Shown here: piece after piece, positions 52,613 to 60,722 of the stretch
Layout: each line of letters begins with the position of its first letter
Numbering within the stretch: the first letter of the stretch is position 1
Assembly: GCA_029225085.1 (NCBI GenBank)
Contig: JAQXVU010000041.1
Location: 1-61,432 of the forward strand
Reading direction: 5' to 3'
DNA: 61,432 bases
Source of the DNA: Eggerthellales bacterium
GTDB lineage: Bacteria; Actinomycetota; Coriobacteriia; Coriobacteriales; Eggerthellaceae
Notes under the pieces: generated by a model
What the model saw: the letters and a program-made list of their open reading frames with translations, nothing else
Told to the model about the DNA's origin: nothing
The model's database searches: none
Translations under genes and position numbers: made by a program

Positions 52613-53524
52613 ATGGCTGATCTGCAGCTTCGCTTCCATAAGGACATCTTGGTGCTGTCCGGCAACCTCGACTCCGCTCTGGCCAGCTACGGCATCGACG
52701 TGGAACGAGACCGTGAGTTCACCCATCTCTTCGAGCCCGAGACCGTCCTCGAGGCCCTGAAGATGGAGGCCATGGTGGGCGCCCAGTGCATCGTCACCAA
52801 CACTCCGGGCATCACCCGCGCCAGGCTCCTGCATTCTCGCCTCGAGAGCAACGCCACCGAGATTGCCGCCTCCGCCCTCGACACCGCTCACAGTGTGGAA
52901 CCTCAGCACGTTCTGGCCCAGATCGGCCCCACGTTGCTGCCCATCGACCCTGATAGCAAGACGTCTCTGAAGCAAAACCGCGATCAGTACGCGGTGGCCG
53001 CCCGCGAGTTCCCCGCCGAGCGCATCGACGCCTACTTCCTCGATGGCATGGTGAGCCTTTCGGACCTGCGTTGCGCTCTCATGGGCGTGCGCATGGTGTC
53101 TGACCTGCCCATCATCGCTTCGGTTCCCATTGACGCTCAGGGCCGTATTGCGGGTCACCCCGGCCAGACCTTCGCTGAGGCCGTGGCCATTATGGAAGAG
53201 CTGCAGGCCGACGTGGTGGGCTTCTCCTCTATCGCGGGCCCTGAGGATCTGGTGCGCGTGGTGAAGGAGACCGCAGCTCAGACCGACCTGCCCATCCTTG
53301 CGCAGCTCGAGGTGGGGGAGCACACCAAGCGGGATCTGAATCCTGGCCTGACTCCGGTGGTCATCACCCCGGACAACCCCTACAAGACCCCCGATGCCCT
53401 GGTAGACGCGGCCCTGCTGCTGCAGGAGGCCGGCGTGCAGTTCTTCCGCGCCGTAGGTCAGAGCAGTCCTTCCTACACGGGCGCTCTGGGCATTGTGGCT
53501 AGCCTGCGCGAGTGCAAGCGATAG
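52613..53524 (+). CDS. Homocysteine S-methyltransferase-like protein lacking zinc cysteines
   Basis: This 303-residue protein aligns with the Hcy domain of MetH along its full length: ILVLSGNLDSALASYG (LLDGAxGT region), IVTNTPGITRARLL (the TNTFGA motif), AQIGPTLLP, and DADLRCA-type AYFLDGMVSLSDLRCALM. The residues that hold catalytic zinc are missing: the NC pair is FSSIAGPEDL and the GGCCGTTP motif is VGQSSPSYT. The start also has SGN for DGA. The protein probably binds a ligand or is a pseudoenzyme; it cannot use the usual mechanism. It follows galU by 9 bp. Alternative start sites are not better. Confidence 0.75.
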   Translation: MADLQLRFHKDILVLSGNLDSALASYGIDVERDREFTHLFEPETVLEALKMEAMVGAQCIVTNTPGITRARLLHSRLESNATEIAASALDTAHSVEPQHVLAQIGPTLLPIDPDSKTSLKQNRDQYAVAAREFPAERIDAYFLDGMVSLSDLRCALMGVRMVSDLPIIASVPIDAQGRIAGHPGQTFAEAVAIMEELQADVVGFSSIAGPEDLVRVVKETAAQTDLPILAQLEVGEHTKRDLNPGLTPVVITPDNPYKTPDALVDAALLLQEAGVQFFRAVGQSSPSYTGALGIVASLRECKR

Positions 53525-53533
53525 GGGGGCGCG

Positions 53534-53794
53534 GTGACCGAGATCATTCAGGGAGAGCACTACGGGGAGCTGCAGCGCTTCGTCGACCGCATCTTTCAGG
53601 ACCTGCCCGAGGACGATGAGCTGACTCGCCTAGACATCCTGTCCTTCGGCGAGGTCTACGATCTGCCGGCTGACCTGATGGAAGTGCTGTCCCTTCTTCC
53701 CAGTGGCTCCTACCATCGCACGAAGCTGTGCACCCAGCTGAACTCTATCGTCAGCTCCCATAGCTGGAGTTTCGTGTACGGCACGGTGGAATAA
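53534..53794 (+). CDS. Small conserved-looking protein, unknown
   Basis: An 86-residue acidic protein starting at a GTG (53534), 9 bp after the homocysteine-methyltransferase-like gene. It has EIIQGEHYGELQRFVDRIFQ, then LDILSFGEVYDLPADLMEVL and HRTKLCTQLNSIVSSHSW, and ends FVYGTVE. Secondary structure would be mostly helical with no membrane span. No family is recognised. Position suggests it is translated with the two preceding genes. Confidence 0.6.
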   Translation: MTEIIQGEHYGELQRFVDRIFQDLPEDDELTRLDILSFGEVYDLPADLMEVLSLLPSGSYHRTKLCTQLNSIVSSHSWSFVYGTVE

Positions 53795-53862
53795 GCGCCT
53801 TTTGGATGCTTGTAAGCGAAGCTGGCCACTGAAGCGAAGCTGGCCACTGTTTTCGGGCATAA

Positions 53863-54033
53863 GAAAAGACCCCACCCCTGCTTAGGATGAACCCACCTCA
53901 GAGAAGGTGGGTGCCCGCAGCGGGAATCCTGGCTTTCGTGTCAACGGACGCGAATCCCCATTCCGCACCACAATCTTGGGCTCCCTAAATGTAAGCATCG
54001 GTCCATCGCAAAACGTCAGGGACAGGGCCTGGT
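53863..54033 (-). ncRNA. ssrS: Probable 6S RNA
   Basis: About 170 nt on the minus strand. The 5' end (after TATAAT) AGACC-AGG-CCCTG pairs with the 3' end CAGGG-GTG-GGGTCT to close a long stem, then TTTTCTT follows. Near the 5' side GTCCCTGA agrees with a sequence I associate with 6S RNA. On the 3' side, a CCCACCT-TCTCTG-AGGTGGG hairpin followed by GTTCATCCT fits the 6S central-bubble arm. It lies beside rarA, a common neighbour of 6S RNA in Gram-positive bacteria. 6S RNA binds sigma-70 RNA polymerase. The exact ends and full bubble were not modelled. Confidence 0.6.
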
Positions 54034-54036
54034 CTC

Positions 54037-54042
54037 ATTATA
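54037..54042 (-). promoter_or_regulatory. -10 box of the 6S RNA
   Basis: A perfect TATAAT on the minus strand, with transcription expected about 4-7 bp beyond it at 54033-54030. No good -35 is seen at 17 bp; TTATTC is the nearest. Confidence 0.55.
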
Positions 54043-54221
54043 GAAACACTCGTCTGGCAGAATAACCCTTGACATTAGCTCGTCAGGTACTTCCTTCCAA
54101 ATTGTCTCACCAGGCGTTTTCCTGAAGGCGAACCGGTCGGGGCCTTATTGCATCACGCGCTCCGTGTTTGTTCGAAACCACGTGGCCTGCGCCTCTGGCT
54201 GGCTGTGATAGAGTGAGGCCT

Positions 54222-55559
54222 ATGGAAATGGAAAGTCTCTTCAGCGAAATCGATGCCCAGACTCGCAATGACAATGCGCCTCTGGCTGTTCGCATGCGCC
54301 CTGAATCCCTGGACGAGTTGGTGGGGCAGACCGAGGCGGTGGGACCAGGCAGCTGGCTTCGCTCCGCTATCGAGCACGACACCCTGTCCTCGGTGATCCT
54401 GTATGGTCCTGCCGGTACGGGTAAGACCTCCTTGGCCCACGTTATCGCCAAGGCAACCAAGGCAACTTTTGTGGAAGTGTCCGCTATCGGCGGTACCGTG
54501 TCGGATCTGCGTCGGGAGATCGACGCCGCCGACAAGCGCTTGCTGTACAACGGCGGACGCACCATCCTCTTCGTAGATGAGATTCATCGCTTCAATCGAA
54601 GCCAGCAGGACGCTCTGCTGCATGCGGTGGAAAATCGCACCCTCATCCTCGTTGGCGCTACCACGGAAAACCCCTATTTCGAGGTGAATACTGCGCTAAT
54701 CAGCCGTTCTCGCGTGGTGCAGCTGCAATCTCTCACCGATGAGGACATCGCCACCTTGGTGAAGCGGGCCCTCGCGTCCCAGAAGGGTCTGAAGGGGGCC
54801 TACGAGCTCACCGATGATGCCCTTGACGCTCTGGTTCTGGCGGCAGCAGGCGACGGCCGTGCGGCCCTCACCACCCTCGAGCTGGCGGCGGAGCTCGCAG
54901 CGGATTCTTCCACAGCTTCTTCTGCCTCTTCTGCAGTCCCTGCCGTCATCACCGCTGAGCTGGTGGGCGCCGCTAACCCTCATCGGGGCCTTGCCTACGA
55001 CAAGGACAAGGACATGCACTATGACATCATCAGTGCATTCATCAAGAGCATGCGTGGCTCCGACCCCGATGCCACCTTGTACTGGCTCGCCCGCATGATC
55101 GATGGGGGAGAGGACCCCAAGTTCATCGCTCGGCGCATCATGATCGCCGCCTCTGAGGACATCGGCAATGCGGACCCTCAGGCGCTGCTCATTGCCGAGG
55201 CCGCCTTTAAGTCTGCCGAGGTCATTGGCTATCCGGAGTGCCGCATCAACTTGGCGCAGGCCGCCCTGTACAACGCGTTGGCTCCTAAGTCGAATGCGGC
55301 TGAGGCGGGCATCGATGCCGCTTTGGCCGAGGTGCGCAATGGCCCCCGTCGCGACGTTCCCTCGTATCTGCGGGATCGCCATCGTCCCGGCTCCGAGGAC
55401 TACGGGGAGTACAAGTACCCTCACGATTACCCTTCCGGCTGGGTCGATCAGCAATACCTGCCCGACGGCCTCGAGAAAGGCTGCTTCTTCCAGCCCTCAG
55501 AGCGAGGTTGGGAATCCTATCGTGTAGATGCTACGCAGCGGGACAGAAAGGGTCGGTAG
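54222..55559 (+). CDS. rarA: Replication-associated recombination protein A (RarA/MgsA)
   Basis: This 445-residue AAA+ ATPase acts at stalled replication forks. Walker A is LYGPAGTGKTSLAHVIA, followed by Walker B LFVDEIHRFNRSQQDALL, the sensor ATTENPYFEVNTALISR, and the C-terminal oligomerisation region including HYDIISAFIKSMRGSDPDAT and YPHDYPSGWVDQQYLPDGL. In the linker between ATPase and C-terminal domains there is an Ser/Ala-rich insertion (AADSSTASSASSAVPAV). Start at 54222 with GAGTGAGG. It is divergent from the 6S RNA gene. Confidence 0.94.
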   Translation: MEMESLFSEIDAQTRNDNAPLAVRMRPESLDELVGQTEAVGPGSWLRSAIEHDTLSSVILYGPAGTGKTSLAHVIAKATKATFVEVSAIGGTVSDLRREIDAADKRLLYNGGRTILFVDEIHRFNRSQQDALLHAVENRTLILVGATTENPYFEVNTALISRSRVVQLQSLTDEDIATLVKRALASQKGLKGAYELTDDALDALVLAAAGDGRAALTTLELAAELAADSSTASSASSAVPAVITAELVGAANPHRGLAYDKDKDMHYDIISAFIKSMRGSDPDATLYWLARMIDGGEDPKFIARRIMIAASEDIGNADPQALLIAEAAFKSAEVIGYPECRINLAQAALYNALAPKSNAAEAGIDAALAEVRNGPRRDVPSYLRDRHRPGSEDYGEYKYPHDYPSGWVDQQYLPDGLEKGCFFQPSERGWESYRVDATQRDRKGR

Positions 55560-55608
55560 ACGTTTAGAGGCCGTGGTATAGTCGAACGAACGTAAAAGGA
55601 GGTTTCTC

Positions 55609-56097
55609 ATGGATGCAAACTTCATCGATATGATCATCCCCGTCGCCTTTGGCCTGGTGGGATTGGCGCTGGTCTGGCTCTTGGTAGAGCTTGCCCTGAC
55701 CATGCGCAAGGCCCGTGCAGCGGTAGAAGACTTGGCTAAGGAAGCTGAGCCCATCATCAAGGACGCCGCGGAACTCACGGAGAGCCTGAAGCCTACGGTG
55801 GCAAAGCTCGATCCCCTGATGGACAGGGTGAACCTCACCATCGACGCCGCTAATCTCGAGATCATGCGTGTCGACACCATCCTCGAGGATGTGGGTGACA
55901 TCACCAACACCATTTCTAACGCAAGCAAGACCGTTGACACCATCGCATCTGCCCCTGTAGCTGCAGTAAGCTCCGTCTCCGACAAGGTGCGTGAGGTTAT
56001 CAACGGCAAGAAGGCAGGTAGGACCTCCGCTGACCTGGCAAAAGCCAAGCGCGCTGCTGCCGCCGACGAGGGTCAGGATGCGGAGGTAGAGGCCTAG
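55609..56097 (+). CDS. DUF948-like single-span protein
   Basis: This 162-residue protein has one N-terminal membrane helix (MIIPVAFGLVGLALVWLLVELAL) and a long amphipathic helix after it (ARAAVEDLAKEAEPIIKDAA to DKVREVINGKK), as in DUF948 proteins, whose role is unknown. The end is Ala/Glu-rich. It has a strong AAAAGGAGG site, and a TATAGT (about 55576) could be its -10. It precedes the permease gene by 13 bp. Confidence 0.65.
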   Translation: MDANFIDMIIPVAFGLVGLALVWLLVELALTMRKARAAVEDLAKEAEPIIKDAAELTESLKPTVAKLDPLMDRVNLTIDAANLEIMRVDTILEDVGDITNTISNASKTVDTIASAPVAAVSSVSDKVREVINGKKAGRTSADLAKAKRAAAADEGQDAEVEA

Positions 56098-56110
56098 CAG
56101 GCCGTTTCCC

Positions 56111-57454
56111 ATGAGCTCAACTGAATCCGTTAAGAATCTCGACGCTTGGAAGAAGCGAGGCTTTGTCGTCTGGACGCTCATCGGCGTGTGCGCCTTGGTG
56201 TACGTCTTCGGCATCCTCGCTTCTGTTCTTTCCGTTCCCGTAGGCATCCTCATCTGGACGGTCATCATCGTCTTCTGCCTGCGCCCCATCGTTAATTGGC
56301 TCGAACGGCACGGCATTGGCCGTGGTTGGGGAACCACGGTGGCCTTCGTCACCATGGCGGCCGTCCTCATCGGCCTGGTGGTGCTCATGGTGTCGCCAAT
56401 GTTCGGCATCAACACCCAGTTCACCAACTTGGCTGAGAACCTGCCCCAGTACTACAACGCTCTCATGGCATGGCTGAACGACATGTACGCTCAGTACTCC
56501 CACTACCTGCAGAGCGATACCGTGAAGTCATGGATAGATTCCGCCGCTGCCTCTCTCTCCGGGCTTCTGGCCGACATGAGCCAGCTCACCGCCACCGGTC
56601 TGGTGTCTCTGGGCTCAGCGGTGGCAAGCTCGGTGATGGTGCTGGGCTTCGCCCTGGTCATCTCCTTCTGGATTCTCATGGATCTGCCCCATATGGGTGC
56701 CGAGATGATGCGCCTCATCCCCGATCGCCTGCATGAAGATGCTTCCATGATATCCACCACCCTCACCACGGTGATTGGCGGCTACATCCGAGGAACCCTC
56801 ATTCAGTGCTTCCTCATCGGCCTGGCCTCGGGCATCTGCTACGCCATCATCGGCCTGCCCTCCGCTATGGCACTGGCCATCATCACCGGCGTTCTGAACA
56901 TCATCCCCGTGGTTGGTCCCTGGCTGGGCGGTGGCCTGGCTGCTCTCGCCGCGCTCATGGTGTCCCCGCTGTCCGCGCTGCTTACCTTCTTGGCGGCCAT
57001 CGTGGTGCAGCAGGTGGTGTACACCTTCATCTCCCCGAAGGTCATGGGCGAGTCGGTGGACATTCACCCTGCTCTCATGATCCTGGCCCTCATGTGCGGC
57101 TCCGCCATTGGCAACATCACCGGCGGTCTGGGCGGCTCTATCTTCGGCATGCTGGCTTCCATTCCTCTGGTGGCGGCTGCCAAGGCCCTCTTCGTGTACT
57201 ACTTCGAGAAGAAGACCATGCGGCGTCTGGTGCATCCCGACGGCGTCTTCTTCCGCGGCGATGTAGATGTGGAATCTGAGTCCTTCGTACCCAGTGCCGA
57301 TGCGACGGCTACTCGTCCTATGCCCGAGAGCTTCAGGGACGTGGTGAACGATCGCCACTGGCGAGCGGAAACGGGCAAGTTCTTCCCTGTAGACGGAAGG
57401 GGCCCCAAGACTAAGGTGCAAAAGGACGCCGAATCCCACAACGACGAAGAATAG
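56111..57454 (+). CDS. AI-2E family transporter (PerM/YdiK-type)
   Basis: This 447-residue protein has about eight membrane segments, beginning VVWTLIGVCALVYVFGILASVLSV-type at residue 17. It matches the UPF0118/AI-2E exporter family: the GGYIRGTLIQCFLIGLASGI segment, the VLNIIPVVGPWLGG motif and the FISPKVMGESVDIHPALMIL motif. Members export autoinducer-2 or ions; the substrate is uncertain. An acidic soluble tail of about 80 residues follows the last helix. Its neighbour alaS is the usual one in Bacillus (yrrI-alaS). Confidence 0.88.
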   Translation: MSSTESVKNLDAWKKRGFVVWTLIGVCALVYVFGILASVLSVPVGILIWTVIIVFCLRPIVNWLERHGIGRGWGTTVAFVTMAAVLIGLVVLMVSPMFGINTQFTNLAENLPQYYNALMAWLNDMYAQYSHYLQSDTVKSWIDSAAASLSGLLADMSQLTATGLVSLGSAVASSVMVLGFALVISFWILMDLPHMGAEMMRLIPDRLHEDASMISTTLTTVIGGYIRGTLIQCFLIGLASGICYAIIGLPSAMALAIITGVLNIIPVVGPWLGGGLAALAALMVSPLSALLTFLAAIVVQQVVYTFISPKVMGESVDIHPALMILALMCGSAIGNITGGLGGSIFGMLASIPLVAAAKALFVYYFEKKTMRRLVHPDGVFFRGDVDVESESFVPSADATATRPMPESFRDVVNDRHWRAETGKFFPVDGRGPKTKVQKDAESHNDEE

Positions 57455-57523
57455 TTCCATTTTTTCTCGTACAATGAGGCGTCACAGAAAAACGACTTTC
57501 AAGCAAACGGAGTAACCAGTAGT

Positions 57524-60172
57524 ATGAAGTACATGACGAGCGCGGAGATCCGCGAGAAGTACCTGCAGTACTTCGAGGACAAGGGTTGCAAGCGCATGCC
57601 CTCCTCCTCCCTGATACCTGACGACCCATCCCTGCTGCTCACCAGCGCAGGCATGGTGCAGTTCAAGCCCTACTTCCTTCATCAGAAGGAGTTCGACGAC
57701 GCCTATATCGGCGCCACCACCGCGCAGAAGTGCGTGCGCACCAACGACATCGACATCATCGGCACCACCGGCCGTCACCAGAGCTTCTTCGAGATGCTGG
57801 GCAACTTCAGCTTCGGCAAGTACTTCAAGAAGGAGATGTGCGAGTGGGCCTACGACTTCTCTACCAACCCTGATTACCTGGGTCTGCCTCCTGAGAAGCT
57901 GTACTTCACCGTATTCGAGGACGACGACGAGACCATCGAGATCTGGAAGAGCCTCGGTGTTCCCGATGACCACATCTCTCGTCTGGGCGAGGACGACAAC
58001 TTCTGGCGCGCTGGTCCTACCGGCCCCTGCGGCCCCTGCTCCGAGATTTACTTCGACCAGGGTCCTGAGGTAGGTTGCGGCAGCCCCGACTGCGCACCTG
58101 GCTGCGATTGCGATCGCTTCCTGGAGTACTGGAACTGCGTGTTCACCCAGTACGATGGCCAGGAGGACGGCACCCTTGCTCCGCTGATCACCAAGAATAT
58201 CGATACCGGCATGGGCCTCGAGCGTATCGCTGGCATCATGCAGGGCGTTACCTCTAACTATGAGACCGACATTCTGCGCAGCCTCATCACCATCGGCGAG
58301 GAGCTCTCCGGCAAGACCTATGGCGAGGATCCCCAGGTAGATATGGCCCTGCGCATCATGGCTGACCACAGCCGCTCCGTGACCTTCATGATCGCTGACG
58401 GCATCATTCCTTCTAACGAGGGCCGTGGCTACGTGCTCCGTCGTCTGCTGCGTCGCGCCGTTATGAAGGGCAACCTCATCGGCGTCGAGGGCGCCTTCCT
58501 GAACACCTACATCGACGAGATCGTTCGCCTCATGGGCGAGTACTACCCTGAGATCGTCGAGAAGCGCGAGACCATCCGTCAGTTCGTCCTCTCCGAGGAG
58601 GAGCGCTTCGGTGCCACGCTGCGCCAGGGTCAGTCCTATCTGGATGCCGCCCTTGCCGAGCTCACCGGCACCGTGCTTCCCGGCAAGACCGCCTTCGTGC
58701 TGCATGATACCTACGGCTTCCCTGTAGAGGTCACCCAGGAGATGTGTGCCGAGCGCGGCATCGAGGTAGACATGGATGAGTTCAGCGCCTGCATGACCGA
58801 GCAGCGCAACCGCGCCCGTGCCGCTAACATCGATGACGCTGAGGCTGCTTGGAGCACCTTTGGCGGCGTTCACGCTGACCTGCTGAAGGAACTGGGCCCC
58901 ACCACCTTCGTGGGCTACGACAACCTGGCTGCCGAGGCTAAGATCGTGGCGCTGATCGCTGACGGTGCCTCCGTGGTCTCCGTTCCCGCCAATGGCTCCG
59001 ATGTGGAAGTCGTCCTCGATGTGACTCCTTTCTACGCTGAGATGGGCGGCGAGGTCGGCGACACCGGCACCATCGCCACTGCTACCGGCGTACTGCAGGT
59101 AACTGACACCAAGGCCCCTCAGAAGGGTCTGACGGTGCATAAGGTGAAGGCTGACATTGCCCTTACCGTAGGCGACGAGGTGACTGCCCAGGTAGATGCC
59201 GAGCTCAGGCTGAACATCACCCGCAACCACACCGCCACCCACGTGCTGCATGCCGCTCTGCGCCAGGTCCTGGGCTCCCACGTGAACCAGGCCGGCAGCT
59301 ACGTTGGCCCTGACCGCCTCCGCTTCGACTTCACCCATTTCGAGGCTATGACCCCCGAGCAGATCGCCGAGGTCGAGAACGTGGCCAACAGCTTCATCAT
59401 GTCCTGCACCGATACCAACATCTACGAGACCAGCCTCGATGCTGCCCGTAAGTCCGGCGTCACCGCCCTCTTCGGCGAGAAGTACGGCGAGACCGTTCGC
59501 GTGGTAGAGGCAGGCCTGTTCAGCCGCGAGCTCTGCGGTGGCTGCCATGTTTCCAACACCAGCCAGATCGGCTTCGTGAAGATCGTGGCCGAGACCTCCG
59601 TTGGCGCTAACACCCGCCGTATCGAAGCGGTGACCGGTCCTGCTGCCCTCGAGTACGTTGGCAAGATGGAAGCCCAGCTGAAGGAGACCGCTTCTCTGCT
59701 GAAGGCTTCTCCTTTCGACGTTGCCGAGCGCACCGCCGCTAACCAGAAGGCTATGAAGGAGCTGCAGATCGAGGTCCGCAAGGCCAAGGAGGCCGTTTCC
59801 GACGACGGCGTCAGCTCCCTGCTCGACGCTCAGTTCACGGCTGCAGCTGGCTATCCTGTGGTTGTCGCCTCCTTCCCTGGTGAGGTAGACGCTTCTCAGA
59901 TGCGCAATCTGTGGGACGTTCTGCGCTCTCGCATGAGCGCTCCCGGCGCCTGCGTCCTGGCCGGCGTGAACGAGGGCGGCAAGCCCGTTCTCATGGCTGC
60001 CGGTACCGACGAGGCAGTGGCAGCCGGCTTCAATGCTGGCGCTGTCATCAAGGCCATCGCTCCTGCGGTAAAGGGCGGTGGCGGCGGCAAGCCTTCTATG
60101 GCTCAGGCCGGCGGTAAGGATGCTTCCGGCATCGATGCCGCACTCGACCAGGCTCGTTCCATCTTGGCTTAG
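57524..60172 (+). CDS. alaS: Alanyl-tRNA synthetase
   Basis: This 882-residue class II synthetase charges tRNA-Ala. The catalytic domain has FKPYFLHQKEFDDAYIGATT-type motif 2 and the GPTGPCGPCSEIYFD loop. The editing/zinc site has His569 and His573 (HTATHVLH) and the CGGCH site at 671-675. The C-terminal C-Ala domain ends with GGGGGKPSMAQAGGKD and QARSILA. The window also encodes a tRNA-Ala with the G3:U70 pair that this enzyme reads. Confidence 0.95.
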   Translation: MKYMTSAEIREKYLQYFEDKGCKRMPSSSLIPDDPSLLLTSAGMVQFKPYFLHQKEFDDAYIGATTAQKCVRTNDIDIIGTTGRHQSFFEMLGNFSFGKYFKKEMCEWAYDFSTNPDYLGLPPEKLYFTVFEDDDETIEIWKSLGVPDDHISRLGEDDNFWRAGPTGPCGPCSEIYFDQGPEVGCGSPDCAPGCDCDRFLEYWNCVFTQYDGQEDGTLAPLITKNIDTGMGLERIAGIMQGVTSNYETDILRSLITIGEELSGKTYGEDPQVDMALRIMADHSRSVTFMIADGIIPSNEGRGYVLRRLLRRAVMKGNLIGVEGAFLNTYIDEIVRLMGEYYPEIVEKRETIRQFVLSEEERFGATLRQGQSYLDAALAELTGTVLPGKTAFVLHDTYGFPVEVTQEMCAERGIEVDMDEFSACMTEQRNRARAANIDDAEAAWSTFGGVHADLLKELGPTTFVGYDNLAAEAKIVALIADGASVVSVPANGSDVEVVLDVTPFYAEMGGEVGDTGTIATATGVLQVTDTKAPQKGLTVHKVKADIALTVGDEVTAQVDAELRLNITRNHTATHVLHAALRQVLGSHVNQAGSYVGPDRLRFDFTHFEAMTPEQIAEVENVANSFIMSCTDTNIYETSLDAARKSGVTALFGEKYGETVRVVEAGLFSRELCGGCHVSNTSQIGFVKIVAETSVGANTRRIEAVTGPAALEYVGKMEAQLKETASLLKASPFDVAERTAANQKAMKELQIEVRKAKEAVSDDGVSSLLDAQFTAAAGYPVVVASFPGEVDASQMRNLWDVLRSRMSAPGACVLAGVNEGGKPVLMAAGTDEAVAAGFNAGAVIKAIAPAVKGGGGGKPSMAQAGGKDASGIDAALDQARSILA

Positions 60173-60202
60173 CGAGTCGTCGGACTACAACGAAACGAGC
60201 AA

Positions 60203-60268
60203 ACGCGTGCGCATGCGTGCGCGCTTGTGCAAGCGAATGCGTGCGCACGCAGATACATGTGCACACAA
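60203..60268. other. Alternating purine-pyrimidine tract
   Basis: Between alaS and ruvX the sequence alternates R and Y for most of 66 bp, with the palindrome GCGTGCGCACGC near 60239-60250 and three GCGTGCGC copies. Such DNA easily takes Z-form or cruciform shapes. Whether it does so here is unknown. Confidence 0.5.
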
Positions 60269-60289
60269 ATACGTAAAGAAGGGGGCGTT

Positions 60290-60703
60290 GTGCGAGTTCT
60301 TGCCTTAGACATCGGACAGGTTCGTTGCGGCATTGCCATCAGTGATCCTGCGGGCAACATCGCCACGCCCCTCTGCGTTCTCCCCATGAACGAGGTAGAA
60401 GGACACGCGGCGCCCTTCAAGCGCATTCTTCAGGATTGGGAGCCCGAGCTCATCGTCTCGGGCATGCCCTACACCATGTCCCATCAGCAGGGCCCTCAGG
60501 CTCAGCGGGTGCGCGCCATCGCTGAGAAGGTTGCCGCCAACTGTGGCCTTCCCCTGGAATTCTGCGACGAGCGCTTTTCTTCGAAGGACGCCAAGCGCAT
60601 TCTGAGAGAGCAGGGAATGAGGGAGTCCGAGATGCGAGGCAAGGTCGATATGATCGCAGCGAGCCTCATGCTGCAATCTTGGCTCGATTCCCATAAACAG
60701 TAA
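60290..60703 (+). CDS. ruvX: Holliday-junction resolvase-like/pre-16S rRNA nuclease RuvX
   Basis: The GTG at 60290 with AAAGAAGGGGG gives 137 residues. RVLALDIGQVRCGIAISDP is the conserved RNase H-like start, followed by VSGMPYTMSHQQGPQAQRV and LEFCDERFSSKDAKRIL. The final KVDMIAASLMLQSWLDS completes the family. RuvX/YqgF trims the 5' end of 16S rRNA and may cut DNA junctions. It lies between alaS and mltG as in Bacillus. Confidence 0.93.
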   Translation: MRVLALDIGQVRCGIAISDPAGNIATPLCVLPMNEVEGHAAPFKRILQDWEPELIVSGMPYTMSHQQGPQAQRVRAIAEKVAANCGLPLEFCDERFSSKDAKRILREQGMRESEMRGKVDMIAASLMLQSWLDSHKQ

Positions 60704-60722
60704 CGGATGGCAAGGAGCTCCC

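Noticed and set aside
53863-54033. tmRNA, SRP RNA or RNase P RNA in place of 6S
   Set aside because: No tag frame or CCA end, no SRP tetraloop consensus, and no RNase P core motifs were found.
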